In this document: one piece after another, positions 34,861 to 45,871 of the stretch
Layout of the letters: each line of letters begins with the position of its first letter
Numbering within the stretch: position 1 is the stretch's first letter
Source: Axinella damicornis
Lineage: Eukaryota; Porifera; Demospongiae; Axinellida; Axinellidae
Direction: 5' to 3'
NCBI GenBank assembly: GCA_963931865.1
Contig: OZ007515.1
Span: 10,026,685 to 10,090,684, forward strand
Length of the DNA: 64,000 bases
Position numbers and translations under genes: made by a program
Notes under the pieces: generated by a model
The model's database searches: none
Told to the model about the DNA's origin: nothing
Seen by the model: only the letters and a program-made list of their open reading frames with translations

Positions 34861-35750
34861 CGTTTGGGAGGGTCTAGCTGGTATAAACATGACAATGTAC
34901 AATTGTACATTGTCATGTATTGATACATAGTCGTACAGAATCAACGTTGCGGATGCAATTTAATTATGAGTCCAATCTGGCTTTAGAACCATAATCCTGA
35001 AACCACTAAGTTAAACTTGTCCTTTGTAATCCGAAAATACTAATAGATGTAGTTGGCATGTTGTGATATCATATTTAACTTCTACAACATGTTGACTCAG
35101 CAGCACTGAGAATTCACTTCTCTGCCATATCATTCCAAGGCCCAAGACAGAGACACAGTCTTGCTTCCATGGTTTGAACAGGTGTTCGATTGTTAGACTA
35201 CTGATTCATGTCCAGATAATATGCTAATCAAGTAAATTTGCCGATGACTGGTCCAGTCAAATTAAACTGCAAAATTAATGTTGTAATGTCTACGGTCAGT
35301 TTTGCCCAGATCAGGAAAGTATAGACTTCCACAAGCACTCTCGGCATGGTATCTCTATTGGGCAGTCCACCTGCTATCCATGATCATTTCACAGCACACT
35401 ATTAAACATTGCAATAATACAATATCAGTGATGCATTACAGCTTTTAACTTACATTGGGACTACTGGTTTGAAAACTGCTTTTTGATGTGGATGGGCTGT
35501 GGAGGCACCTGAGGGTGAATATCATCAAGCATGGTTGTGAATTCGTTTACAATTCGTGCACGCTCGCAGAACGTTTACGTTGAACCCTAGGCCTACGTAC
35601 CACATGGCACATACTGTCATTCAGGAGATGTGGATGTCTAGATACACATGAAGCATTAGCTTCTGGTGTGACATTCCTGCATGATTGAATATCACCTAAT
35701 TCCAACCTTATTGGTTGGACTAAAGTGAAGAAGAGGCAGTTGGATAATCT
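34861..35750. other. Spacer, nothing recognised
   Basis: A short perfect hairpin ACATGACAATGTACA / TGTACATTGTCATGT lies at 34888-34919. Otherwise no supported feature. Confidence 0.4.
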
Positions 35751-35759
35751 GGTTTGTCC

Positions 35760-35846
35760 TAGTCTAGCCTCCTCTCCCCCCTGGAAATGAAATAACGGAA
35801 ATGCAGAAGGAGAGGGTCTAGCTGCTAGACCCTCCTCTCCCCTCCC

Positions 35847-35884
<38 letters not shown>

Positions 35885-35967
35885 AAATGAAATAATGGAA
35901 ACACGCGCGTTCCGCATTTCCGTTACTTGATTTCCAGGAGGGAGAGGAGGGTCTAGCAGCTAGACTA
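35760..35967. mobile_element. 208-bp 9-bp-TSD element with 36-C tract
   Basis: TAGTCTAGCCTCCTCTCC to its inverse CAGCTAGACTA, with perfect duplication GGTTTGTCC at 35751-35759 and 35968-35976. It contains a run of 36 C (35848-35883). The long poly-Gly minus-strand ORF across it is an artefact. Confidence 0.9.
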
Positions 35968-35976
35968 GGTTTGTCC

Positions 35977-37823
35977 TGGAAGAGATACAGACTTCTCAGC
36001 TGAATACAATACTTTTGTTCCTTGATTTGCACCCTCCTTTCCTCCTCCTGTTTCTTACCATTGCCAATCGGAAGTTAGTTAAGTCAGTTAGTCCTGATAA
36101 TAAGGATCCCAACTTCTCAAGTGGCTTTATATAGCAAAGCCTTAAGGTAGGAAACATGACATCGGCGAAATCGCGCAATTTTGCTCATGAATAATTAATG
36201 AATGACGTCACTCGCATACGGTTATATAGAGTTATTGATCTGTTTACGTTTTCCCATGGCGGCAACCGGAATAAACAAGGGGGGCTTCTCTCTTTGATGC
36301 GGCTAGCGGCCCTTTCAAGTTTCAAATCGGTACTCTGATGTGGCCGTGCGGTACTTGAAGATTTGTTACAACACTCTTTTTTATCTCTTTTTTTTGTACA
36401 TAAGGAGCTATTCTAGCTTATTGAATGTAGCGATGGGCTATCTGAGGGTGAATAGCTAGGTGGAGTGAGCAGGAATGTTTGTGGGTCTGCTGAAGTGGCC
36501 GAAGAACAGCCTGGAAAGTGAACAGCCTCCGACAGCTCCCTGGCCAAGGTACTCTAGAGAGTTGACAGGCCCCACCCATTTTTGTGTCAGGGCGAATTTG
36601 GCTGGTTTGGTAGCTGGACTGGGCTGGTGAGAGGGACTAGATGTGTGGCCAAAACTCTGTAACCGAGAGGTGAACGTGGAAAAGCACCCCTAGGTAGGTT
36701 GACCTTTTGGAAACTGGCCTTGGCTTTGGTCTGTTTTAGTTGGTGTGCGTGGAATTTTTTTTGAAAGCCTAGGGTAGCCAAACCTCTGTTTTTGAGGGCG
36801 GCAGTGACTTTTGGGCTGTAGCCTGCAACTGAGGAGAGCAGGTGGTAAATCCATCCGTTGTTTTTTGGCCTGTTTTGTGTGTGTATTGATGATGGGGTCA
36901 GAGTGTGGGTGGGGCCTTGGAGAGGGTTCAAATTTTCAGTTTAGTAGAGGGCCTTAAAATTGAGTTTTAGGGCGTTTTCAAGCAGAGGGAGCAGTTTGAT
37001 GCAAAGTATTGCTGAAACTTGTGTACGCTTTGATGCTGCCCATTTATCCATCAACTTGGTTTCGGAGATCGCTCTACCCATGTTTCCTACTTTAATGGGT
37101 ACATGATTTTTGATGCCAGCAAAGGGTTTGATCATGATCGCACGAATCATCACAGCCCATTCATGCACTTGTCGGAGAGGGGACTACTGTACTTTTAGCA
37201 AGACTTGCAATTTTTGAAGTAAAATCCGTTTAAACCGCAAATCCATTTAATAACCGGAAGTCGTCTTCTTCCAAATCACGCAGCTGCTCTACAGTCGATT
37301 TCCGTTGCGTTTTTTCCCGTTTCACGATGGCAGAAGGGACTACAAGCTGCAAGCCAGGTTGACGTTCGGCCTATGACGAAGACCTCCGATGGCGTGGTGT
37401 ATACCAGTGCTTCTGAGTTTCGAGAAAATAGCTGTGAATAGCCCGAAGTTGTATAATAGCTAGCTAGCCTAGCTAGCTACACGTTGTGCATGCAGAGCGT
37501 GGTTGGTGGCTCCATGGATACAGGTGGCTCCGTCTCCTCCCCGGCCGTCTCTGGTAATTCCACAGTGTAGTTGTCAGACTGGCACAGTGCCACAGTCATA
37601 GGTCCAAAGTTGCTGCAAAAACTAGCGCTTCTGGCTACCGTGAAATTCATAGCTAGCTAATATTTTAGGCGGGGAAACCATATAGGCACCTAGGCCACAT
37701 CAAAGTAAACGCTTTTCGCTTGTCGCTCAACGCTCTGCGCTCAGTTGTTGCAAGTTTTAGTTAAAGTACAGTAGCTGCAGCTCTGAATGATTTCTGTTTT
37801 CATGGTTTCTGAGTCACGAGTTC
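35977..37823. other. Spacer with unassigned ORFs
   Basis: Minus-strand ORFs at 36587-36931 (114 codons) and 36941-37168 (75 codons) have no motif I recognise. No repeat structure seen. Confidence 0.35.
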
Positions 37824-38226
37824 ACACATGCAAGAGTGCATAATAATAAGAAGAGAGTATTGAACTCGCTATAGCATGTATAGGCTAACGTTGAATGTAT
37901 ACGTATGCGGAAAGTAACGTGACATCCAGTATGGTGCACGTTATCCACACGGACTCTTCAACAATTTTTGTTCGCGCGTGGGAGAGCCTGGGAACAAGGC
38001 TAATCCCCGATATGGCCGAGTTTACTTGCTGCACGCACGCCTTGATCGTCGAGTCAAAGAGGCTAGCTAGCTGTGGTACGGTAGCCATGGCGGCTATGTC
38101 AGGTAAGATTGTGTTTTTGACATTAGCACCATAAAGGATGTCACGTTACTTTCCGCATACATTCAACGTTAGCCTTTAGCGAGTTCGATACTCTCTTCTT
38201 ATTATTATACACTCTTGACACATGCA
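37824..38226. mobile_element. Foldback element with about 105-bp inverted repeats
   Basis: The left arm (AAGAGTGCATAATAATAAG, AGAGAGTATTGAACTCGC, GCGGAAAGTAACGTGACATC in order) is inverted at 38128-38226. The 190-bp centre has GTAGCCATGGCGGCTATGTC followed by AG|GTAAG, a start codon and donor arrangement, but no following exon was found. Confidence 0.65.
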
Positions 38227-38451
38227 ATTCCGCCAGAGCCCTTTCTTCAACCCGGTGTCATAGTGTAGAGTGTCCCCCCCCCCACAAAATGTCCCCCCGG
38301 ACATTATTCACTGGTGAATAATGTCTCCCCGGACATTATTCACTAGTGAATAATGTCCCCCTAGGACATTATTCACCAGTGAATAATGTCCCCCCTCAGT
38401 GAATAGTGTCTCCCCCTAGGACATTATTCACCAGTGAATTATGTCCCCCCC

Positions 38452-38539
38452 TAGTCTAACAAGCTAGCCCTTCGCTTTCTCCAGCTCGCGATTTTCGATC
38501 CGTGCTGGGGAAAATTCGAGGGGCTAGCCCGCTAGACTA
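38452..38539. mobile_element. 88-bp 9-bp-TSD element, TAGTCTA ends
   Basis: TAGTCTAACAAGCTAGCCC to GGGCTAGCCCGCTAGACTA, with perfect duplication GTCCCCCCC at 38443-38451 and 38540-38548. Subterminal GCTAGCCC is shared with 43657-45352. Confidence 0.85.
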
Positions 38540-38730
38540 GTCCCCCCCTAGGACAGAAATGCTACCACTCCTTGCACAAAGAGCATTGTACTAGTGCCCC
38601 CTAAGCCTTAGTGATGTGTGCACGAACGCGAAAGTGTTATTGGCTCTTTCTTCTCGCTTTTAGAAAAACCGGTGGGGTAGCGATGGAAGGTGAGCAACTC
38701 ATAAATCTCGTCATACTTGGGGTCCATGAT

Positions 38731-38827
38731 TAGTCTCGTTCCCAGACCCAAACAACCCCAGCGAAGATCGCTTGCAGTATCTGCAAGCGATCTTCGCTGG
38801 GGTTGTTTGGGTCTGGGAACGAGACTA
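38731..38827. mobile_element. 97-bp near-perfect palindromic 9-bp-TSD element
   Basis: TAGTCTCGTTCCCAGACCC to its inverse, with perfect duplication GTCCATGAT at 38722-38730 and 38828-38836. Its AACCCCAGCG / GATCGCTT block is shared with the 1.0-kb element at 60578. Confidence 0.9.
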
Positions 38828-39356
38828 GTCCATGATATAAACGATCAGCAGTATAGCGCAGCGCTACATCGATCGATCACCTTCGCAGATCGGCAATCAC
38901 CTTGGTGGTGCATACGCAAGGGGGGACATTATTCACTGGAGGGGACATTATTCACTAGTGAATAATGTCCCCCCGGACATTATTCCCTAGTCGGACATTA
39001 TTCACTACTAGTGAATAATGTCCGGGGGGACATTATTCACTCCGACACCGGTACTTGCGATTATTTATTATTATTTATTTTTTATTTTTTTTACGGGGGA
39101 CATTATTCACTCCGACACCGGTACTTGCGATTATTTATTGCGAAAATACGTACTTAGATAATTGTCATGACGATATAATCTCAGTCATTTGCAACTTACG
39201 TTTATTTAGTAGCTTACACTGGTCTTTGGGGTTCAACACGGTTACTGTTCGATCGCACAAGTAAGTGCTGACGGTGCATTGTAAACAAAAGATTAATTAA
39301 GTTCTGACGTAACACGACATTGTGCGGCGCTGCGCTAACGCTGGCCGCCTAAGGCT

Positions 39357-39387
39357 TAGCCTCGTACCCAGGCACTGTACGAGGCTA
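39357..39387. mobile_element. 31-bp minimal 9-bp-TSD element
   Basis: TAGCCTCGTACCCAGGC then ACTGTACGAGGCTA, only the two ends. The flanks CCTAAGGCT and CCTAAGGAT match at 8 of 9 bases. Confidence 0.75.
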
Positions 39388-40567
39388 CCTAAGGATATGA
39401 CGAGTTCCCTTACAACTCCAAACAAGAAGAAGATAATAAATCTGTGTAGTGCATAAGCACTGCACACCTCCACCACTGGTAGCTATGTTCTGCCAGAGCA
39501 TAACTATAGCTACCAGCTAGTGCATGCATGTGTTCATTCTCACAGACGTAGAAGCCATGCTCTCAACTGTTGGATGTCAGAGTAGCGCAGGTGGAGGGGG
39601 GACCCTCGACAGCTGTGGAGGTGAAACATTCAGCTAGATGTCAGAGGTAGTAGCCATAGTCAACATATGTGCATGCAAACATACAGTAGTAGATCTAGAT
39701 TTATTATTATGTGTACTGTCTCATAGACCAAAAGTGGCCTGCTGCTAAAGTGGTAGCTAGGCCTACCACGGAAGCCGGGATGCTCTTGCAATTTACATGC
39801 AGCCAAAGCATGCTTTCATTCGCTCAGCTTTCTGTATATACTGCATCAGCGACAAAAAGCTGTGTGGGGGCCTGGGAACAAGGTTAGCTTTCATTGAGGC
39901 CTGAGAATAAAATCACAGCTTCAAATCCTTGCGTGTACGTATACAAGCATATACACTACATGATTACCAATATACACGTGCACTACTGACATATAATTAT
40001 AATTGTACATGCATGGAACAGAATTGGTGTCCATGTAATTGAAGTGTGTACAAGCGATGTACAAGTGATGCAGTATGTTGCTAGCTACACCTTAATTGAA
40101 GGATTTGCAGTTGGAAATAATATTGACTGGTTCCATAACAGCTCATGACTAGTCATGAGGTATACTTGCCACGGCTGAGATGCCTACCTATGAAACACAG
40201 TTTTGCAACTTGCATGCACTCAGGCAGGTATGTCTACATACTCCATTTAATTTTTCATGCTCACTTTGAAGATTTCAGTGCATAAAAATTATGCTAATGC
40301 ATGCATGCCATGGGTTATGGCTACCGCGGTATCTACAAGAATGTGTAGTGGTAAAATCAATACAGAAATGACAATACAGTGGATGCATCATTTACATACA
40401 TAGCTATGGTACTGAATGAGTTAATTAACAAACACCAGTAACTCTACAACTGAATAAACTAGGTATCACACATAACAACAGATTTAGGTCTGCTACAGAC
40501 CAGGGGAAAACCCCACGTAAAATACAAACCATGAAATTGGCAGGAAAACTCTACATGGGGGAAAACC

Positions 40568-40655
40568 TAGCCTCATTCCCAGGCCTCCACCCAGACTTTA
40601 TCTCGCAGCCACGGCTGCGAGATAAAGTCTGGGTGGAGGACTGGGAACGAGGCTA
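40568..40655. mobile_element. 88-bp 9-bp-TSD element with local empty site
   Basis: TAGCCTCATTCCCAGGCC to its inverse CGAGGCTA, with flanks GGGAAAACC and GGGAAAAAC (8 of 9). The related repeat copy at about 41888-41912 reads CATGGGGGAAAAACCCAAA without the insert. Confidence 0.85.
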
Positions 40656-41591
40656 GGGAAAAACCCAAAGGAAACTGGCAGTGGTGATTATGAGTAAAAT
40701 GCAAGAGTGCTTAATGATGTGAGTGTATAATTATGGTGCCATAACAGCAGACACTCCAAGTTTATAACAACAACACAACTAGAACTCTCATGCAAACATA
40801 ATTATATTATACTTGAAAGTGACCATAAAGTATGCAGTATGGGAAAAGAGTTCTGAAGGACACATGCATGCATGTATGGTGCTCACCCGTGCACAGTATA
40901 TATGCATGACATTCAACAACACAGCTATAGATGTGAAATAGGATATTGCTAGCAACGATGTGTACTCAGACGTCTGTGGTATGTGCAAGAGGTGGATAGT
41001 GAGTTGTTTTGAAGTTCAATAAGGCATAATGAGTAGTGCAAGTGTGTGATGCATGAGCTCGAGGGTAGACTGAGTTGAAATTGATGAACTGTTAAGACAG
41101 ACTATTCCTGGCTGGCCTCCAAAAGCATGCATGCACTTTAATGGTAATCTGCCTGTTCACTGGTTATGTCAGTTCAATTGACTCATGTTCGGGTTGTGAA
41201 GTAAATGCACTCATGTAGTCCTCATGTGGAAGTTGTCCCATCCATTGTCACTGTTTCACAGTCTTAATTCGTCTGTCACTGAACAGCAATGCATTCAACT
41301 AGCTAGCTATAGAAGTTTCTGGCTTTATTATATACCACTCGGCCATGGAGAGGTACCGGTTGATGCATACCTCATGCATGTGAAGTTAGCTGAATATTGA
41401 TACACATGGAGTGAGGAGACACATGTGCAGTAGCAGTATAGGAGCAGTCATAGTGGTTCACACACAAGTTTACATGTATACCTCAAACTTAAGCATGTAG
41501 GGGATATTTGGGGGGGGACACAAATACTATATAGGTGCTTGGCATGCATGTCAGATTGGGGTATATACAACAATTATATCAGCTAAAACAG

Positions 41592-41640
41592 TAGTCTCGT
41601 GCCCAGACCCTCTCAGAGGGAGGGTCTGGGCACGAGACTA
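41592..41640. mobile_element. 49-bp palindrome of the TAGTCTCG family
   Basis: TAGTCTCGTGCCCAGACCC to its inverse, nearly perfect. No 9-bp flank duplication, so it is either old or rearranged. Confidence 0.65.
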
Positions 41641-42251
41641 CTATGTAGTTTCACTCAGGCATTTTGAAGAGCAAGTTCAAACAAACATTGCAGATATACA
41701 TGCAGTGGATGTTATAATTATCACTAATGGCAGAATTATATACTGTTACAGAATGCAAAAGTCACAAAACAAATAAACCTCTATAACGCCAGAGGCCAAA
41801 ACCTAATATCACATGACATTGTAATAACTGATTTAGGTCTGTACTGGCCCTATACAGACCAGGGAAAAACCCCATGCAGAGGATGAACATGGGGGAAAAA
41901 CCCAAATGGAAACTGGCAGTAGTACAATAGCAAAGGGTTAGGGCTACAGAACATACAGTACATAAAACAATAAAACTACACAGCAAATACACATGTAGCT
42001 ATGATGTGGTTGGGTCGATTGGATGATACACGTTAGCAACAGTTCACAGAGCAAAGTAAAAGCTTTAGGATTCACAAATACCAAGCAATCACACAATAGC
42101 AAACACAAATAGGCAAAATAACACCAAATATGTGGGAAGGGTACAAACTCACACAACAACACACAAATGATGTATGCAGCTCGCTGTTCAGAAATTCGGA
42201 CACTTGCTGGTTTAAATATTAATACTGTCCATGCATTTCTATGCATGGTAT

Positions 42252-42571
42252 TCAAAGTTCAGAAGGACACTTGCTGGTGCTGATATCACCAGCGAGGGTG
42301 GAGAGTTCAATGTCACGTAACACCTCCACAAGGGTGGCCCAGGTCACTGGCTGCTTGCCTCTTCCAGTCAGCCACTCCTGTAGGATTTCTGTGTTGATAC
42401 GTTCTGCTCTTTCTCTGTGCTCATGGACAATGTTATCGACTCTGGCTCCCGAATCATCTTCTAGTAGAATTGTGCCAAATGTCTTGTACTTTGTGCCTAT
42501 CTCTTGAGGGATATTGATTCTCTTCTCCTGGCCAGGGAAGTTCAGCAGCTCATGCAGGGTGGGGGTGTTGC
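42252..42571 (-). CDS. Gene C, last exon: conserved module plus death domain
   Basis: Starts after a tandem acceptor CAGCAG. Using the inner AG (start 42571) gives an exon that aligns residue for residue with A and B; using the outer AG (42574) adds one Ser. The module reads PTLHELLNF, RINIPQEIGTKYKTFGT, ILLEDDSGARV and is clearly diverged from A and B. The death domain after it (EWLTGRGKQPVTWATLVEVL, ending STSKCPSEL) is almost the same as in A. The stop is TGA at 42252-42254. The 3.0-kb intron upstream is filled with transposon sequence. Confidence 0.8.
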
Positions 42572-42745
42572 CTGCTGCATGACCATGAGAATGATGGGAG
42601 TTACAATTACACAGTTAGTTCAAAAGAGTATAAACTATGTAAATACTCTCAACTTATTGATCACTGCAGGGTGGATAGAGAGGGAGGGGGTTAGGGAGTA
42701 CTATAGTACGAGTGAACTTTGAATTCTAAGTTAGTGTTTGCGGTA

Positions 42746-45510
42746 CCATATAGCGGGTTATTTTCGTGGGTGGAAATTTATTTGAAATGGTCATCAGAAT
42801 TATTTTTCGCGGTTCTAATTTTTGTGGCACCCGCCTTTGCGTTATCGTTGCAGATGATGTAATATGAAAAATTAGTACACATGGTTTGATGGCTGAAGTT
42901 TCAACGACATTGCGCTTCAGTAGCATGAGACGCTACTTCGTCAGTAAAAGACATGTGGGAGGCCAGAGTTGGAGAGGAACCAACATGCTAATGCGAGAAT
43001 GGCAACCATGTTGATCCATTTGCTGTGGTGAGAGTTACTGGCCTCGTTTTTCGTCACTTCAGTGCCGGTGCGAGCTATTTTGGAGTGGTATGGCCACTGC
43101 CAAAGGCAGTGAATAGAGGTGTGAAGTGCTGTTCTTTTTCACCTTCATTTTTCAGTTGTCTGGATGGGCTCTCGTGGCACCTTCGTGCTTTGCACTGCAC
43201 TGTAACTGCTTTCTGCTTTCCGTGTCATCCGTGACCGTCGACGTGGAATGGGATGTCACGATAATGCACGCTTTCAAGTTTGCGCGCATAACTTCTAGGA
43301 CGCGGAAGGTATACCGGTAGCCCACGCCTACTAATTAGGGCGAGTGTGATAAACAGTCTACTTCAACAAGGCCACAGCGACTTGGATCTGGAGACTGTCT
43401 GACTAAGACACGTACCGCAACAAGGCGTGACTGAGACACGAGCTATGAACAGTCCACCAGAGCCGTACATGTACCTAGGCGACTAAAAAGTGGTACGGCC
43501 AAAACCGTACCGGCCGTACCGGCCGCGCCGGCCCTGCACTTACGTCCAATTCTACTTTATCAATCACAACGCGACGGACAGCTGGTGATCGAGGATCCTG
43601 TCGATCGAGGACACACTGTCAACAGGACACAGTCACGCAGGTAGCTACAAAGAGCCCAGTCTAGCCGCTAGCCCCTCTCCGCCCGGCCGGTCAAGCGGGC
43701 GTGCGGCGAAGCCGCGCGCGCAGGGCGGAGAGGGTCTAGCAAACATTGCACTTGATTGCGTTTCAACTGACCAATCAGATCTCACTGAAGCGATTCGTTC
43801 CAATTTTATTCATGACTTTCGTGGTTGTAAACCGAGCCGTTCGCGTGCGATCAGCCCGGCGGAGAGCGTCTAATAGCCTACAATCGAGCTAAACTAGTCC
43901 AACCTGGATGCCTCCAAGCGTACAGAAGTCGTCCCTAATGGGAAAGCAAATAATTTTAAATTGGAGCTATTTAATGATATTCATGAGGATCATGGGGGCT
44001 ATTTGTGTCAGACTGTGTCAAGTATAAGCTTCCAACCAAGATTAGCCACAGTTGGCTTCACAGGTACCAACGGCACAGACACATCCTCCAACACACAGAA
44101 TAATACTATATAGGCTGTTAATGATATTCATGATCTACAAAATAAGACAGATTACAACCCTCGTCGCAGTCACGGTCAGGGTATGGTTGGACAGAGGTCC
44201 AGTACTCAGTTCAGCTATAGCTTGCTTATCTCTGAACTTTTGCCCCACATTTCGGTTCTTTCTCTCGTCTCATTAATTAACTCTTTAGGGCCCAAATTTC
44301 CTTCTCTAGGTCATTTTCAGTCTATAGAACACTTAACTCTTTAGGGCCTAAATTTATTTCTCTAGGTCATTTTCAGTCTATAGAACACTTAAACATACCC
44401 TAATTTCTGTTCCCTGGCGTTGCTGGGCTCGAAACTGCTCACACAGGTAATTTCAGCTACACTAAGCATATACGTGACTTAACCACACCCACCAACTAAC
44501 GAACTTGCAATCAAGCCTCCCGAGAAGTGGCCAACCTGCCGTAGCTAAAAAACTGACCATGAACACTGGAAATGGAGGGCCTACAAGGCAAGACAGCTAC
44601 TTTCTAAGTCCATTTATGCTTAAAACCCGAGAAATGGCCTACCCGGCTCCAACCAAGGGCCGTTCAAAGCTGAGCCCAAATGCGGCCATGCTGTTTGCAC
44701 CCTTCGGGTGCACCCACCCACCTCCCCCTGCCCCGCCCTTTCTGCTGGCGCAGAGCCTATCTCTCAAGGACATTGCCGGATGTGACATCATGAAGCTGAA
44801 AGTCTCACATTGCAGATATGCAACGTTAGGTCTTAAAGGGCTAATGGGAAAGCAGCTCACCTAAAAATGGAGCTATTTAATGATATTCATGGGGACCCCA
44901 GGGCTATTTGTATCAGACTGTGTCAAGTACAAGCTTGCAACCAAGGTTAGCCACAGTTGGGGCTTCACAGGGTAGCAACGGCACAGGCACACTCTCCAAC
45001 ACACAGAATAATAGTGAATAGGCTGTTAATGATATTCATGATCCACAAAATAAGACAGATTACGTCCCTTGTCGCAGTCACGGTCAGGGTATGGTTGGAC
45101 AGAGGTTCAGTACTCAGTTCAGCTATAGCTTGCTTATCTCTGAACTTTCTTCCCACATTTCAGTTCTTTCTCTCGTCTCATTAATTAACTTAACTCTAGC
45201 TGGCACTTCACCGGTTCACAGGTACATGTAATTGGCATTCCAGAGAAACGTGATCAAGTGCAATGTTTGCTAGACCCTCTCCGCCCTCCGCGCGCGGCTT
45301 TGCCGCGCGCCCGCTTGACCAGCCGGGCGGAGAGGGGCTAGCGGCTAGACTACAAAGAGCCATACAGTGTACTTGAACGACGGCACCTACGCATTGTACA
45401 GCACAATTATGGGTTGAAAATTTCGTGGGTGGAACATTTCGTGCATAACTTGCTGGTGAGTCACGAAAATAACGAAAATTGGCACCCCACGAAAATAACC
45501 CGTTATATGG
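42746..45510. mobile_element. TA-flanked element filling gene C intron 2
   Basis: The ends CCATATAGCGGGTTATTTTCG and its near-inverse CGAAAATAACCCGTTATATGG are each flanked by TA (42744-42745 and 45511-45512), as in Tc1/mariner-type MITEs. About 1.7 kb of it is a later nested insertion (43657-45352). No transposase seen. Confidence 0.75.
43657..45352. mobile_element. 1.7-kb 9-bp-TSD element with about 115-bp inverted repeats
   Basis: The ends (C)AGTCTAGCCGCTAGCCCC and its inverse GCGGCTAGACTA have a perfect duplication CAAAGAGCC at 43648-43656 and 45353-45361. Each end is itself a GC-rich hairpin. The interior has a direct duplication of about 349 bp (43935-44283 and 44842-45190) and a 56-bp tandem pair near 44279-44390. 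No transposase recognised; the Pro-rich ORF at 44505-44864 is not convincing. Confidence 0.85.
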
Positions 45511-45585
45511 TAATAATGGGTGGCTTATCCATGGTCACATAATTATAGTAACAACAAAGAAACGACAAGCTACAGGCTGACTCAC

Positions 45586-45669
45586 AATGCTGAAAGTCAT
45601 CCTGCGTAACGTCATCTATTGTCTCTCCCACTTGCACCCTCTGTGGGGTCATAGCTGGTTGGGATGGGG
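45586..45669 (-). CDS. Gene C, linker exon
   Basis: An 84-nt exon with acceptor TTGCTGTAG|CC and donor CAGCATT|GTGAGTCAG, phase 1 in and out. The peptide contains PSQPAMTPQRVQVGETIDD and belongs to the same linker-exon family as in A and B. The frame is also open upstream through the preceding putative intron to an acceptor at TTATGCAG|GAG (exon start 45828). A 243-nt version (45586-45828) would also keep phase 1-1 and would include a match to linker exon 1b. Confidence 0.65.
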
Positions 45670-45747
45670 CTACAGCAAAGCAAAATATAAACAACGACAA
45701 GTGATTAGTATAGAGGTGACTCTCATACACATTCACCAAACTTTTAA

Positions 45748-45828
45748 TCCTGCATGAAATTTTGTTAATCTGTTCAGGAAATCTGATTACGGGAGCAGGT
45801 GCCATGTATTTGACCTGATACAGATCTC
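45748..45828 (-). pseudogene. Gene C, decayed counterpart of linker exon 1b
   Basis: After acceptor TTATGCAG|GAG the phase-1 frame reads MAPAPVIRFPEQINKISC, which lines up with ATPQSVQILEAGQEIS of genes A and B. Where A and B have GTAAGTC, gene C has GCAGGAT, a poor donor. The exon is therefore dead, uses a rare GC donor, or is read through into the next linker exon, since the frame stays open. The right edge given here is approximate. Confidence 0.4.
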
Positions 45829-45871
45829 CTGCATAAATCACAGCATTACACAAAATACATTTTCAGTGTTA

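Larger units (their letters stand above)
38252..39121. mobile_element. Foldback element with palindromic 28-bp minisatellite arms
   Basis: The ends CCGGTGTCATAGTGTAGAG and the inverse of CCGGTGTCGGAGTGAATAA bracket clusters of GGACATTATTCAC / GTGAATAATGTCC palindromes at 38274-38450 and 38925-39115. Two 9-bp-TSD elements are inserted inside (38452-38539 and 38731-38827). The right end is partly duplicated (39030-39068 and 39095-39138). Confidence 0.65.
39397..42251. other. 3' flank of gene C, repeat-rich
   Basis: Apart from the two palindromic elements listed, this contains three loose copies of a TTTAGGTCTG / CAGACCAGGG block (40480, 41830 and, near gene A, 6415). 41100-41260 is similar to the gene A 3' flank. 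No further gene recognised. Confidence 0.45.

Noticed and set aside
44505..44864. Pro-rich ORF inside the 1.7-kb element
   Set aside because: No recognised motif, overlaps an opposite-strand ORF, and sits between duplicated non-coding blocks.
43935..45190. Two about 349-bp direct repeats as LTRs of a small retrotransposon
   Set aside because: No TG...CA ends, primer-binding site or short target duplication; they lie inside a 9-bp-TSD element and look like an internal duplication.
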